64,000 nt of DNA from Notamacropus eugenii (GCF_028372415.1 NC_092878.1:28006903-28070902), one strand, 5' to 3'; positions 27,501-42,500 are shown, numbered from the stretch's first letter. Notes: generated by a model not told the origin, from the sequence alone. A program made the numbers and translations.

Positions 27501-30500
27501 ATTAATTCCCTTTGCAATTGTCTCTCCCATAGCTCTCATTTCTATTCCATTTTTTTCCATCAAGCACTTTCATTTCATTTTTAAAAACATGGGGTTTTTT
27601 TTTTGGTTTTTTGGTTTTTTTTTTGTCTCTTGCTTCATCTCTTCCAGGAATCTTCCAGTAACTTGTGCTCAGTCTGTGTTTTTTTCTGGGGCTTTGTTTC
27701 TAGATGTTTTGAATCTTTCTTTTTCCGCAGAGACCTGCAAACTTTGAGTCCTTCCAAAGTGATCTAATCCAGGACAAAATCTGGGTGCTGCCCCCTGGTC
27801 TGAGCTCTGAAAATTCCTGACCTGGTTTTAGGTCTGAATAATAGTAAACCCCTTCTAGGTTTAACCCTTCTCAGCTGGCAGGGAAGTTCTGCTGATGCAG
27901 AGTGACAAGATTTTAGGCTCCTCTTTAGTCTGGGATTCCTGCCCTGGTTATTTTTTGCAGGTTTCAGGCTGGGCTGGAGGCTGAAACAGAGACCCTTCTC
28001 TGCCCCAGGGTCTGAACCACACTGCCGCTACTCACTTTTGAACTTGCTCTCACATCATTACACTGCTTAGTGCCTACAACCACCCCATACACTGGAAACA
28101 CTGCCCCTGAGCGCCAGTCTGTTCTTCACCCCTCCCTGGATCTGTGACCCAAAACTGGGTAGTGAACAACAAAACTGCCAGTTAGCATCTGTTCCTGCAC
28201 CCTGCATTTATCCCCATATGGATCTGGGACCTTCTTTTGGCCCCAGTTTACAGCCTCTCTCTGGACACTAGAGTGCTTCATGTGTGCTCTTGGCCAGAGC
28301 CTGATCCCAGTGTCTGCAGACCTGCCTGTCTCTGACATCCTATGTGGACCTGGGTTGGACAAATGACTCATTCTAACTTTTCTGAATTTCTCTGTCAGGA
28401 TTAGGTCTGTCATGTTTTTTTACATTTACTTGCAGGAATTTTTTTGGAGAGAAAGGGTAGGCTCTCATAATGAAGACATTGTAGTGTGCTTCTTCCTGAT
28501 GTCCCACCAACTTGGCTCTGCTTCCCACTCATGATGTTTTGTGAGTGACAAATTTATTCTTTGTAGTAACTGTCTTTGGCTGTTTCTACTGTTGATCTTG
28601 TAACTATCAGGCCAAAGAACTGAAAATGTGAAATAAAAAATGTAAAATTTTTCTTCAATGGTATACCAAGTTTGTAATTCAACAAATGAGAATTTCTATG
28701 TCAAATAAAGATCGCTTGACAGTTTGGGCAAAAAATTGGAAAAAAAAAATTTGATCTCCTTGTTCTCCTCACTTCACTCATGCAAGTCTTCTCAGATTTT
28801 TCTGAAACCTTCATAGCATCATATTTTTACAATGCATTAATATTCCTTTACATTTTCCTACCGATTCCTTCAGCTGTTTCAATGCATCCACTTTGTTTCC
28901 AGCTCTTTACTACTACAAAAAGTGTTACCATGTATATTTTTGTATCATATACAAGGACCTTTTTCTCTGTCTTTGATTTCCTTGGGATATATGCCTGGTA
29001 GTGTTTTTATTGGATCAAGGCAAAGTTTAATTATTTTCTTCGTTATATAATTCCAGATTATTTCCCAGAATGGTTGGACCAGTGTACAATTCCTCAAACA
29101 AGGAGTTGGTGGGATTGTGTTTTCATAGCCCCTCTATCATTTATAATTTTGTTTTTTTCTTTGCCAAGCTAATGAGCGTGAGGGAAAACCAGAGTTACTT
29201 TAATCTGCACTATCTATTGGGAAATGACCCTTATTCTTACATATTTGTATCCTATATCATGATCTTGGATGCTAGATCTTTATCAGAGAAATTCACTGCA
29301 AAGAATTTATTCTTCTGATTTTTTAAAGTTTTTCTTCTAATTCTAGCTACTTTTATATTGTTTGTATAGCGTTTCAGATTTATGTAACTGAATGATCCAT
29401 TTTATCTTCAGTTATTTTTCTCCCATGTTTAGCTAAGAATTCTTCCCCATCCATTGGTGTTCAAAGTCCATCTTTCTATTCTTATTTTGTTCCTGATGTG
29501 ACCTTTGAGATTTATGTGATGTATCTATATGTAGTTTATTGTAGTATATGACCTAAGATATTAGTCTAAACTTAATATTCCAAACTGCTTTCCAGTTATC
29601 CGAACAGTTCTCGTCAGATATGGAGTCCTTAGCCCAATCGTTGACATTCTCAGGTTTATCAAGCACTAAGTTATTATGTTTGATTGCTTCTGGATCTTGC
29701 GTAACTGAGCAGTCTATTTCAGTGTTCATCTTTTCTGTTTTTTAACCAGTACCAAATAGTTTTGATGATTATTGCTTTATAGAATAGATAGATATTTGGC
29801 AGTACTAGGCCCCATTCATTCTTTTGAATTATTTCCTTTGAGACCCTTGACCTGCTGTTCCTCCAGATGAATTTTATTTTTCACTGGTGCTGTAACTACC
29901 CCATGGATAGTTTTATATGGTGCTAAATCTGTAAATTATTTTAAGTGGTGTCGCCATTATGTGTTTATATTCGTGTGGCTCAATCAAGAACACGTGAGAC
30001 TTTGGTCTTTCTGCCCAACTGAAGGCTTAACGCAGTGAGAGAGAGGCATCTGACTAGCATGGCTCTCATTTGAATACAGCTCAGTGGGGAAGTTGGAGGA
30101 ATGGTCCATAGATGTGGTGAGCCCCAGGGGGCTTCCCACTGTTGGAAGCACATAGAAAGTAGAGGAAAAGGGAGAATGTTCTGGAAGAACTGGAAGGTGG
30201 TTTTTGAAGGAGTCAGCCAGTGTGGTCTTTGAAGTCCTTCACAGGAGCCTTTCTTTATACTAGGCAGTTTGTCCAGTGTTTGTAGATCTGAATGAAATCC
30301 CTGGTGGGAATTAAGAACAACCCACAAGTTAAAAAGAAAAAAAAATTAACCTACTCATGGTATAGGTAAGGTTGGGGGATGGTTTGGTTTTGGTTTGTTT
30401 GTTTGTTCTGTGGCTTTTAAGTGGGGGGGGGGGAGGGCAGTCACTGAGAGGGCTGCTGGGACCACTCTGCAGGGGTTTCTTCTGTTTTTGTCTTAAGGCA

Positions 30501-33500
30501 GACCTGGACTGGAGTGGATTATGGGAACATCATCCACTGTTTTTGTACTGTTAGATTAGAAGCTGTTGAAGCAAGGGACCTTGTGTTATATTGCCCATTG
30601 TGTTAAACTTTTTGTTTCCTTCAGGCTTAATACAGTGCTAGCACAAATATTTGTTATACCATTTCCTAATACGTAAGCCTGTGTTCTTTCTACTTCCCTA
30701 ACCTTAAAATTTTTCAGCTTTTCAAAGAACCGTTATGTTTGTGATCTCTATTTGTCCTCTACTCTTTATATCCTCAGTCACTTCTTTCTAAGCCCATTTC
30801 TTCCAGGAAGGCATCCTTGACTTATTTCCTGTTTGGTTTATTTATGTGATATTCCATTTCTCCCTCTGCAGGCTGCACAGCTCAGTCTGTCCTCCATATG
30901 CTGTCTCCTTACCTTCCCCTCTTGGAATCCCTGCTTCCATTCAAGGTTTTCTTAAATGAGGCCTTTCCTTTTAACCTCCAATGGTTAGTGTTTCCCAGCA
31001 GATTACTTTGTTTTTTCTCTTTGTATATATTTTGAATTATTTATCTGTGTACAACTTGTTCCCCTTCCCACAATGAAATGGAAGTTTAAAACAATATCGT
31101 ACTGATCTCTTCTGTTTTTGCATTACCTTGATTTCTCATTATTATCTACTTTTCTTCCCCCTCCCTCCCAGAGAACCTTACAAAGAATAAAAAATAGAAG
31201 AAAAATAATTTTTAAATGGTTCAGCAGAACTAAAACATCAACTAAGTCCAATGTTATGCAAAGTCTTTCACCCTTTTAATAAGCTGACCAGACCACCAGG
31301 TCTAGTTCTATTTAGGCGACTTGGATATCTCCAGTTTGATACTAGAACAAAACGAGAAACTTGTCCCTCTGACAGCATAAGGCAGTTTTCTTAGCTTCAA
31401 CAAGAGAAGGACATTCAGAACAGGGAGGGGATATTCATGGAAGATACAGTCTAGATTCAGCTGAGTCTTTCCTAGTGCTTGTTTGATCCTACCATTGATC
31501 TGTGTTCAGAAACGTGAGTGAGGAGCTGGGGATCCTTGGGTCTTGACTGTTTTTATACTGAGGTAATCAGGAAGCTATTTAAATAGGCAGAGCCATAGTC
31601 CCCCTGGGCCATTTAAATCTTGAAGGTGGCTTCAATCCCTTTTAAAGAAAAACTAATGTAACCTACATGGGGTGGGGCCTCAGGTTATTGTCCCCAGCAC
31701 TACACTCCTTGTTTCTGCAGAGTAGTAAGGGAAGTACATTCTCATATATTCTTTTGTGGCTGACAGAATTTGATTATGATCTTGGAAGATTCTGAGCAAA
31801 TTGTTGTTATTTCCATTCATATTACTGTAGTTATGTATATTGTTTTCCTGGTTCTGCAGACTTCACTTTGTATCAGTTCATCCAGGTCTTTCTGCACTTC
31901 TCTGTATTCTTCAAATTCATAGTTCCCCACAGTGCAGTATTATTCCCTTGAATTCATATATCATTTGTTTAGCTGTTTCTCAGTCAGCAGGTATCTGTTT
32001 TGTTTCCAGTTCTTTACCACTATAAAAACTTCTGCTATAAATATTTTGGTGTATGAAAATTTTGTTTGTAGCGTTGGCCTATTTGGGTGTATGAGGAATG
32101 TAAGCAGAGATTGTTTGCATTTTTGTCTTTGTACATCCATTGTTTTTGAAAGTGTTAGGAAAATGCTCAATATCTAATACATGTTTATTGGATTGAATAA
32201 TTCTAAGTGTGACCAATTGACCATTTTCCTTGAACTGTGTCTCGCTGGAATAGCCATAGTAGAAAAAAAGTAATTAAAGGAGAAAAAAGAATCTGTATAT
32301 TCATCCTATTTTCTTTCCATCTTCTGAAACTTTAGACTTCAACATGGCAAGAGTTGTTGGTTTTGTTCGAGAGGAAGAGACCCCAGCCAGCTCCTCTGCA
32401 TATTTTCCATTGTTGCCATTTTCCTGAAGGAGAACATGTGGGATTTAGGACCATTCTCCGTGTTACTTTCTAACCTCTCCTTTTTGTTCAGTAGTAACCC
32501 CAGAGCACTTGAGTTCTTCCTTCTGCAATACATATAGTCTGAGGAAGGAGAAGAAGTGACTTTGTTTGCAGTGCACTAAAGGCTGGGGTAGTAGAGCTAA
32601 AGGCATGCTCTGGAACTTGAGCAGTTTCCACTTCCCTAAACTGTGTTTGACAGAAGAGAGAGGAAAGTGAAGGTTTCTGTAGCCACCTTCTTGTACTGAC
32701 TTATCCTAGATTCTTCACAGTATTGTTTATTTTTTTATTACCCTGGTGATACTTGTCACTCCAAGCTATGGGGGTGGAAGGGAACAAACCTGGTAGGTAC
32801 CAATCAGGGTGCCACGAGCTGCTTTCCTAGACTCCCACAACCTGGAATAACGTTGGGCAGAATGACACCCTATACAAAATGTGTATGTGGCAGCCCACCC
32901 AAGTGTTGTGAATTCTTTAGCCCCATCTTCTGAACCAGATCTTTCTGTCCAGGATAGTGGATAGGGGAACAGGTCTGAGATGAATGATAGTGACTGAGAG
33001 GGAAGGAAGACATAAAAAAATGGGAATCAGGATGGGGAACAAGAAAAGACCAAGAGGGTTAGAGAGCCATGTGAGGAAAGAAGAGACAAGGGTTGAGTGG
33101 TAATGTGACTAAGGATTTTTAAGTCATTGCTAACCTCTGTGACTACTCTAAGTAAATCCATATTAGTAAAGCATAATAGGTGCTTAATACGTGTTTGTTC
33201 TCCCCTCTTCCCTCCCCCATGCAGACCACAAATCTCAGCACTCCTAGCCAGAGAAAGTTACCTTTTAGAGGCAAATGTCTTCAATTATCCTTCAGATTTG
33301 ATCCAATGCACTTAATTTGGTCTTTAGATTAGAAGCATCCATTTTAAAAAGTGTTAAACAGTGAATAGTGTTGGATAGGAACTTTTTTCTGCTTAGGTTC
33401 ACATCAAACAGTAGTGATGGTAATTTTGTGGACTGTTATGGTTTCTGGTTGGCTTCTCTAATTAATGAATTTCCTAATTAATGAAGATTAGGTCTTAGTA

Positions 33501-36500
33501 GGGGTTCCCACTGTTTTTCTCCACCACTCCTGGTGCTGCAGGCTTTGTGTTCATTTTTGTGAGGCATAACTGGTTGACAAAAGGAGTAAAAAGGTATAAT
33601 GGGTCCCAAGATCCAGCAGGAAGTCAGAGAAACTTCTAGTGCTTAACTCCCTGATTGTCTAAGGAGAAGTTCTTGCCTTAACTGCCCCATTCCCTGGGAC
33701 CCTGGAATAACTCTCTAGACCAAGTTCCATCAAGTTTTAATGCGTGGCCATAGAAATTATGTCTGTGGCTAGAGAAAAGGCTTCTACCACTATGAAGGTA
33801 CTATTCTGGACCACTAGAGAAAGCCTGAATCTTTGTCTGGGGTTAGGGCCACATGGGGCCAGAGGTTCTTATGTTGTAGGAACGGAACCCTAACTACAGC
33901 GATAGCAGAGACATATCAAGAAACAGGGATGTGATAACCTTTTCTGTCTTGTTGCTTCCTGTCCTGTTTTGTCATGAGTCGTTTATTAGTTCTGCCTTTC
34001 CTTGGCCTCTAACCCCTTTCCTGGGCCACAGGAGAACATGTGTGCTGGGTTGCCCATCCCCTTTCTAGGTACATAGGGTAAGCACACGCCTACATCAATT
34101 TGATAAATGTGTAGGCTCAAGCATGCTGGGTGAATGACCATTTGAAGTCCAATCTTTTCCTCTAGTATATATCCATCAGTGAGTCAGCAAGCATTTATTA
34201 AATGCTTCCTCTGTGCCGAGCACTGTGCTGCAGATGCAAAGAAAAACAAAGACGGTTCCTGCTTTCAAGGATCTCACCTTCTAATAGAGGGTGACAACAC
34301 ATAGATCGCTAGATGGACCTAAGATATAGACAGAGTAGGTGGAAGGTAATCTCACAGGAAAAGGCATTGGAATCAGGGAGACCTGGGAAAGACATCCTGA
34401 GGAAAGTAGAGTTCAGCTGAGTCTTAAAGGAAGTCAGAGAAATTAAGAGGCAGAAGTAAGGAGAAAAACCATTCCAGGGATAGGGATAGTCAGTGCAAAG
34501 GCCTAGCTGGATTACAGAGTACATGGAGGGAAGGAAAGTGTAAGGCAGGTTACAAAGAGCTTTAATGCTAAACAGTAGTTCTTTGTATTTGATCCTGGAG
34601 ATAATGGGGAGCCACTGGAGTTTGTTGAGTAGTGAAGTGACGGGTGCTATTACATTGGTAGCTGAGTGGAGTGAAGTGGGGGAAGACTCGAGGCAGGGAG
34701 AAAGCCTATTGCAACAGACCAAGTGAGAGACAATTGTACATACCCTGTGATGTGTATACTTTTCTCTTTCTTACTAGGGTTAGTGCATGAGAAAAGGACT
34801 TTTCCAGCCATTACTTTGGGGAAGTTTAGTCCCTGGCACCTGGGCAGAGTTAGATGCATGACTGATGCTTAGTACCAGGCTGGTGGTAGGGGATCCAAAA
34901 AAGCCTTTTCACTTTCAGTGGGAGGCAGTATGGATACACTACTGGAGGGGCATATTCTTACCTAACAATACTTGAGAGAAAGTATGAGGAGCCTGTGACA
35001 GGACAGAAGCAGAACTAGTTCACTCTCTAGGCCCAAACTCAAGAAGCCACTCCTGGGGAATGTAGTTAGTAACTTTGAGCTTACATCTCACAGGCTTTTC
35101 TCTTTCTGATGCACTAGGTCGGAGTTGCTACCTGAGGCTCCCAAAATCTTCCAGCCAGACCAGCTTCCTACCAAAAGGCCTAGATTCATAAAGCAATGAC
35201 TTTTTTTGTAGACTGATGATAAAATCAGAACTCTATATAAAGTTGAATGTTTTGGGGGGTAGGTTTGGATAGATTGGAAAGGAGAAACGAGTTTTGAGAA
35301 GTTATAGGATGAGGTGAGCTGTGGAAATCTCACTGATTATTCCTGTACTATCTCTTCCAGCTGTGTAGTTGTTTTATTCAATCCCCGGAAGCACAAACAG
35401 CACCACATCCTCAACAGTTCCAGGTAAGTCAGCACTGAGCTCCAGGGAATTCAGAACACAATTACTGTGTCTTTCCTCCCTCCATGCGACCTCTGGGATT
35501 AGACTGCTTATCTGGGCAGGCTTGGTGGAGAGATCTTGACCTCGTAACAGCCTCATCGACCTTTTTTCTTTGGGGGATGGGTATTGGGGGAAACCTGCAT
35601 TTCTGTCATGGGGCCTCCTTTGCTGCTGTAGCCTAGCCAGGTTGCCTGGACACCAGGTGGACCTACACAGATACCCAGCTGTACCTGTCCTGGCTTTCAG
35701 ACTTCTTTCTTTGTTTTGTAGGAAAACTATCACTGCTCTTGCCTTCTCTCCAGATGGCAAGTACCTGGTCACCGGAGAGGTGAGTGAGAGGGAGGCAGCC
35801 AGTAACACCAGGCCAGGACAAGGTATCTTTGGCCCTCCCCAAGAACTGGTCCTGGGCCCCTTACGTGTTTAGCCCTCCTGGCCTGAGGTTGAGTTCCCTT
35901 TTAGTTCCCTTTAGGGGGTGTCCATGGATACTGTATCTTGCCCTCTAGGGCCCCCTACTGGGTCCAGACAGAATACTTCTTGCCTCTTGTTGGGATGTAG
36001 CTGGAAGGAAGTAATGGCCAGCCAGGGACTTGAATAGTAGAGGAGTATTGTGTGTATCCCCTGTTGTCTGCCCGTTCTCATTCCCATTGCCGTAGAAGTC
36101 AAGGAGTCAGGCACTTCTGCGCTGTCATTGTCACATACTCTAATATTCTTTCAGTAAACATTTATTGAACTCTTATTCTAGTGCTATATAAATGGTATCT
36201 ATTGTTATTTTTTCATCATTATTATTTGCTAAACTTAGGGATTATAGGAAGATGCAAAGTCAGCTTCATGAGTGTAGGGATGCCCATGAGACTTCTAGTC
36301 TAGGGGAGATAAACCAGGTACAGAAGTAACTCATGCAAAGTAGAATGTGTTCTGGGGGCTGCTGTGGGCAGGTGTCTGTATTCCTCATCTGCAGCTTCCT
36401 CAATGCTTCCCTTAGAGTGGGCACATGCCTGCTGTACGAGTATGGGATGTGGCCGAGCGTAACCAGGTGGCAGAACTACAAGAGCACAAGTATGGTGTGG

Positions 36501-39500
36501 CCTGTGTGGCCTTCTCCCCCAGTGCCAAGTACATCGTCTCTGTGGGCTATCAGCATGACATGATTGTCAATGTCTGGTCCTGGAAGGTGAGTAGGAAACT
36601 GAGGGCAGCCCCAGAGGCCGGTTGGGAAAGGATGGGAGATGATCATGTTGGCTGGTCTGTTTCTGTCTTCATGGCTCTAAATCACATTCTTAGAAATGAT
36701 GTAGACTGCCAAAAGGAGTAAGAGCATAGCCAGCTTTGGAGATTGAAGAAGTTCTCAGGATGTTGTCAGGAGATCCCTGTGGGAAGAAATTTTCCAAAGC
36801 CTTACACAGAGGGAAATGATCAGGGATACTCATCCTGCCCAGTCTTCCTCTAGGCTCAGAATCTCACCCTTCCACAGGCCCTACTCTAGGCCTTGAAGAG
36901 CCGTTTCCTAATTATTGCTTTGGCTATCTCCCCAGAAAAACATTGTGGTAGCTTCCAATAAGGTTTCAAGTCGAGTGATGGCTGTGTCCTTTTCTGAAGA
37001 CTGCAGCTATTTTGTCACTGCTGGCAACCGGCACATCAAATTCTGGTACCTGGATGACAGCAAAACTTCAAAGGTGAGAGTGATGTTGAAGGTGGCCACC
37101 GTGTTAAAGGTCACCTTCTGTGTTCTTCCATACATCTGGTTTTCAGTCATACTTACTGGGAAAGCCCCTATCCCAGACTTAGCCACAGCTTAGGCCAAGG
37201 CCTAGATATCTGTGATTCATATCTTCCTCCCTGACCAAAACCTATTCACCCTCTCCTTTGTGACTAGCATGGTTGAGCATTAGCAGTATGTGCCCACAGG
37301 TGAATACCACAGTGCCCTTGCTGGGCCGCTCAGGGCTGTTGGGGGAACTTCGAAACAATCTTTTTACTGATGTGGCATGTGGCCGAGGAAAGAAAGCAGA
37401 CAGCACTTTCTGTATCACCTCTTCTGGACTGCTGTGTGAATTTAGTGATCGAAGGCTGTTGGACAAATGGGTGGAACTTCGGGTAAGTGTGGATCTGACA
37501 ACCAAAGGGTCCCAGGCAGGACCCTTGGCTCATGGGGAAATCTGGTGCCTAGAGCAGCTCACCAAAGGGACCTAAGCACAGGGTCCCTGAAGATTATGCC
37601 CCATTGACAACCAGCAAGAAAGGGAAAGAGGCCTTGTGTGGGATGGGATTCCTCCCTGAGGAAGCAGGACCCAGGGTGATGGAACCTGGCTTGGCGCAGA
37701 GCCCCTGGCTAACTGTGTAACTGCTTCCTTTCTGCTCTCTCCTTCTGCTTTTCTCTTCCTCTACTCAGAACACAGACAGCTTCACAGTAAGTGGTGCCTA
37801 GACTTTCCTTTTCTGTCTCACTTTTTCTGTAGCTCTTTTTTGAATCTGCCTTGCCCCTTCTGCCTTATCCTCCTTGTTACCTTCCCTGCTCCCTGGCTAC
37901 TCTACCCAGAAACACTCCTGGTGCTTGGCAAGTGTTCCCTGTGTGTCCCAGGCTTTCTGGATAGCCCTGTAGTGAGTGCCTCCCACTCTACCATCCTCCC
38001 TAGTCATTGCTGCTCTGGCAGCTGCTGGAAGGCAACCACAGGGGCTCTGGACAGCAGCAAGCATACTGACTTCTTTCCTTGCCCTCCTGTAGGCAGATGA
38101 CTTGTCAGTGGAAGCAACAGGTAGAGGGAATGGTGGATGCAGTTCTTTAGGAGTGAACAGATAATGGTAGACACATATCCCTGAGTGGAGGACAGTGTTA
38201 GGAGGACATAATCCATTCTGCCTTTCTTCATGAAAAGTACCGTGTCCCTTTTCTCCCTAGACCACAGTGGCACACTGCATCTCAGTAAGCCCGGACTACA
38301 TCTTCTGTGGCTGTGCTGATGGGACCGTGCGTCTCTTCAACCCCTCGAATCTTCACTTCCTCAGTACGCTGCCTAGGCCCCATGCCCTGGGGACCGACAT
38401 TGCCAGTATCACCGAGGCCAGGTCAGTTGGGTCTGCCCTTGATTCCTCTCTTTGCCCCTTCTCTTCCTCCCTCCCTTTCTCTCATCTTCTGTTGATTCAT
38501 AGTGAGTGAGGAGGATGTCAGCTTCTTTGGCCTTTTCAGTTGGAGATCCCTGGGAATGAACCAGACATCCCCACCTCGTGGTCCTTTTTTCCTGGGCCTT
38601 CCACTTCTTTATTCCTTTATCCCTCAGCTTCCTCCTTACCAGGTTGCCTTTTCTCTTCCCTCACAGCCGCCTCTTCTCTGGTACAGCTGATGCCAAATAT
38701 CCAGACACCATCGCCCTGACCTTTGATCCCACCAATCAGTGGCTGTCCTGTGTATACAATGACCATAGCCTCTATGTATGGGATGTAAGGGACCCCAAGA
38801 AAGTGGGCAAAGTGTACTCAGCTCTCTACCATTCCTCCTGCGTCTGGAGTGTGGAGGTATGTAGTGTGGGGAAGGTTCTGTTTTCTTGAGACAGAGCCAG
38901 GCTGTGGATATCCGTGGCCCCTGGAATGTACAGGTGATAGCACTGTCTTCATGCAGCTTCCTAGTATTTCAAGATAGGCCAGAAAGGACTAGGAAAAGGC
39001 CTCAACAGATGAACGTGGATGTGCAGTACCTGTATATCTCAGGCCCCTTCCTCCATACCCCTGCTACACCCATTTTTGGACAGTTAGTACAATTCTCTTC
39101 TCCCTCCACTCTTTAGGTATACCCTGAGGTAAAGGACAGTAACCAGGCCTGCCTGCCCCCGAGCTCCTTCATCACCTGCTCCTCAGACAATACAATCCGC
39201 CTGTGGAACACTGAGAGCTCTGGCGTCCATGGCTCTGCCCTACATCGCAACATCCTCAGCAATGTGAGAACCAGGATTCTCAGGATCCTGCCCCAAATTG
39301 GGGGCCACTCATTCACCCCTCAACACCCAGTTTGCCTTTTTTATGCCCAGGAGGCCGTTTTTCATAATCTGTGCACCCACAACCACATGCTCTATGAATC
39401 TTCCCTTTCCTTTGGCTAGCTGTGTTGTACCCAGTATGAGGGTGTCATGGCTACCTCACTCAACTTTTACCCCCAACTAGGACCTGATCAAGATAATCTA

Positions 39501-42500
39501 TGTTGATGGGAACACTCAGGCCCTGCTGGACACAGAGCTGCCAGGGGGTGGAGACAAAACTGATGGGTCATTGGTAGATACCCGTGTGGGAATCCGTTCT
39601 GTTTGCATCAGCCCCAATGGACAGCACCTGGCGTCAGGGGACCGGGTAGGCACACTTAGGTAAGTCTTGTCATGAGATGTGAGCACTGTCCTCACTGAGA
39701 CAACATAGTCTGGGGGAGCTGGTTCCACAGTGAATACCAGATTGGAAGGGCTCTGACCTGAAAGAGTAGGGGAAGGGAGTGTGCTGGTGGGTAAGGGACT
39801 TCCTTTCCCGTGTAAATCCTCTGGCAGTTAAACATTCCTACCCTCATCTGTGCAGGGTACATGAGCTGCAGTCCCTGAGTGAGATGCTGCGAGTCGAGGC
39901 CCATGATTCAGAGATTCTCTGCCTGGAATACTCCAAGCCAGACACAGGTGAATGAGGGTGACCCTGCGTGGTCTGGGCTTGTACTACTAATTTGGGTCTG
40001 GAGCTGAACAATATTTATCCCTCTTCAGAATGGGAAGAAGAGTGATTTTCTGAGCACTCTCTGTCCCTGACTCTTCTCCCTGTAAGCTCTGGGTTTTGTT
40101 CTTTCTGTATCTTCTCCCCTTCCTTCCTTCTCCTCCCCCCATATACGTGTATCTCACAAGCTAACTGAATCCAGACTATGGGATCTTACATCTCCTGAGT
40201 ATCTATCTACTGGTTGATTAATTCTTCCTTTGGGCTCTGGTCATAGGCCTGAAACTGCTGGCATCAGCCAGCAGAGACCGTCTAATTCATGTGTTGGATG
40301 CTGGGCGAGAATATAGTTTGCAGCAAACACTGGATGAACATTCCTCTTCCATCACTTCAGTCAAGTTTGCAGGTAAGATTTGAGGGAGGAGGGGACCACA
40401 GGGTTTAAAACATGTCCTGATAGTCTTCTTGGTTCCTAGGGCCATGAGGGTCTTCCTGTAAGTTGGGTAGAATGTGGGCATCAGTCACAGCTATTTTTAG
40501 GAAGGGAGCATGGTCCACATTTGAGGGCATTGAGGCTGTCAAAATTGGCAGCTGTCTGATTAGCTGGTTGCTGCTCAAAATGGGGAACAAAATAAAGGCA
40601 GGGAATTCCTGAAGCAGAGGCCGCTAGGGCAGCTGATCCTTCTTCTTTGTAGCAAGTGACGGGCAGGTCCGCATGATCAGCTGTGGAGCAGACAAGAGCA
40701 TCTACTTCCGTACTGCACAGAAGGTAATGGATCCTGGGGGCTCCAAGCCTCAGTGGGGCAAGGTGGAGAATGGGCATTGATAGCTGCCACAGAGAGCCTC
40801 CATCTGCCTAAGTAGTGCTGTAGGGAGATGGGAGTGAAGGCTTCTAGGGCTGGAGGGTTTCTGAAGGAGGGAAGTATTTGAGTTTGGGCCCTGTCCACAT
40901 GCTGTGTCCCCTGCAGTCTGGAGATGGGGTGCAATTTACACGGACGCACCATGTGGTGCGAAAGACAACCTTGTATGACATGGATGTGGAACCCAGCTGG
41001 AAGTACACAGCCATTGGCTGTCAAGACAGAAATATTAGGTAGGTATCCTCTCCTGAGATGGGTCAGTTCTGCTCACCTACTCCCTGAAGTACCAATTATA
41101 TATACACCCACTTTAGGAAGGTTTGGTTTTGACCAGAGGCCAGGTCTGTGTTGATCCTGATGCTTCCTTGATTTTGATACTTAGGATTCTCCCTTGTAAC
41201 CATTACTTTTGTCAGGAGGGTATTGCCCATCTGGGATGGGGCAGAGGGGATAGGAGGAAGAGAGGAAAAGACTCATTTACCACCCAGCCATGTGCTGCCC
41301 CACTGCCTCCCACAATGCATATTATGTGGGCCAGAGAAAGTAAATCCTCTCCTTTATCTCCTTAGGATCTTTAATATCAGCAGTGGGAAGCAGAAGAAAC
41401 TCTACAAAGGGTCACAGGGTGAGGATGGGACCCTCATCAAGGTAAGGAGACCTTTCAGGCTTGGCAGCAATAAAAGGGTTGATGGAGATCCCTAGTGGAT
41501 GGAGAATGTTGAGTGCTTTTCTGTCCCAGCCTGCCTCTCATCTCCCCCTACCAAATACCTCTTCCTTTAGGTTCAGACAGACCCCTCAGGCATCTACATT
41601 GCTACCAGTTGTTCAGACAAGAACCTCTCCATTTTTGATTTCTCCTCAGGAGAATGTGTAGCTACCATGTATGGCCATTCAGGTAAGTTCTTCCTCTCTT
41701 ACAGGCGACCCTAAAACCTAAACCTGTCTTCATCTCCCCTCCTCTAGTTTGGACAGGCTTCTGGTGGAGGTTGTAGGAGACTCATGCATTGTACTCTATG
41801 TCTTCCCCAGAAATTGTCACTGGCATGAAGTTCAGCAATGACTGTAAACATCTCATCTCTGTATCTGGAGACAGGTGAGCAGGAAAAAGCTCCCTTGAGA
41901 GAAGGAGCCCCTTTTCCCACCATAGCTTTTCCTCGAAAAGGCTCTGGACCAAGACTTCCTTATCTTGACTCTTATTTTGAATGGCCTTCTAGCACCGGAT
42001 GGCCTGTTCCTGTTTCTTGTACACAAAACTTGATCTCTCCTCTCTGTGCTTTTGCTCTAGCTGTTGTCCTTGCCTAAAACGCACTCTCCCCTCATCCCCA
42101 TCTCTTAGAATCCCTTGTTTCCTTCAGAGTCCAGCCACCTTCTCAAGGGCTCTCCCCGTCCCCATCAGATTATCTTATGTTTATTTAATTTGTCACGTAT
42201 AAGCGTACGTGTGTATTTGTTGTTTCCTCTATTGTAATACAAGTGCCTTCAGAACGAGGACTCTTTATTTTTACCTTTGTTTCCCCCATGCCTATCACAG
42301 TTTCTGGATTGTAGCAGGTGCTTCCTAAATGTTTACTGGTTAATTGATTGGTTCATTAAGCAAGGGTTTATGGTTGAGATTGACTTGATATTATGGGCTC
42401 TATTCTGAACTGTTGCCATCTTGCCCACCCATCTAGGGAGAGAGTATCATAATCTTTTAGGCTCTCTCTTGGCTTTATTCCTTCCTCTGATTTTTCTTAT

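Larger units (their letters stand above)
9549..35360. other. MAPKBP1: 25.8-kb MAPKBP1 intron filled with repeats
   Basis: Bounded by gtaagt and tctcttccag. It holds a HAL1-like element, a nested pair of L1-type elements, L1 3' pieces, SINEs, L2 pieces and an old repeat family. Stretches 9549-12790, 14900-16240, 29990-30550 and 32250-34180 show nothing I can name. The open frames in it are short and lack splice or protein support. Confidence 0.85.

Noticed and set aside
34309..34722. 137-codon minus-strand open frame
   Set aside because: It lies in an old interspersed repeat, with no domain or splice support.
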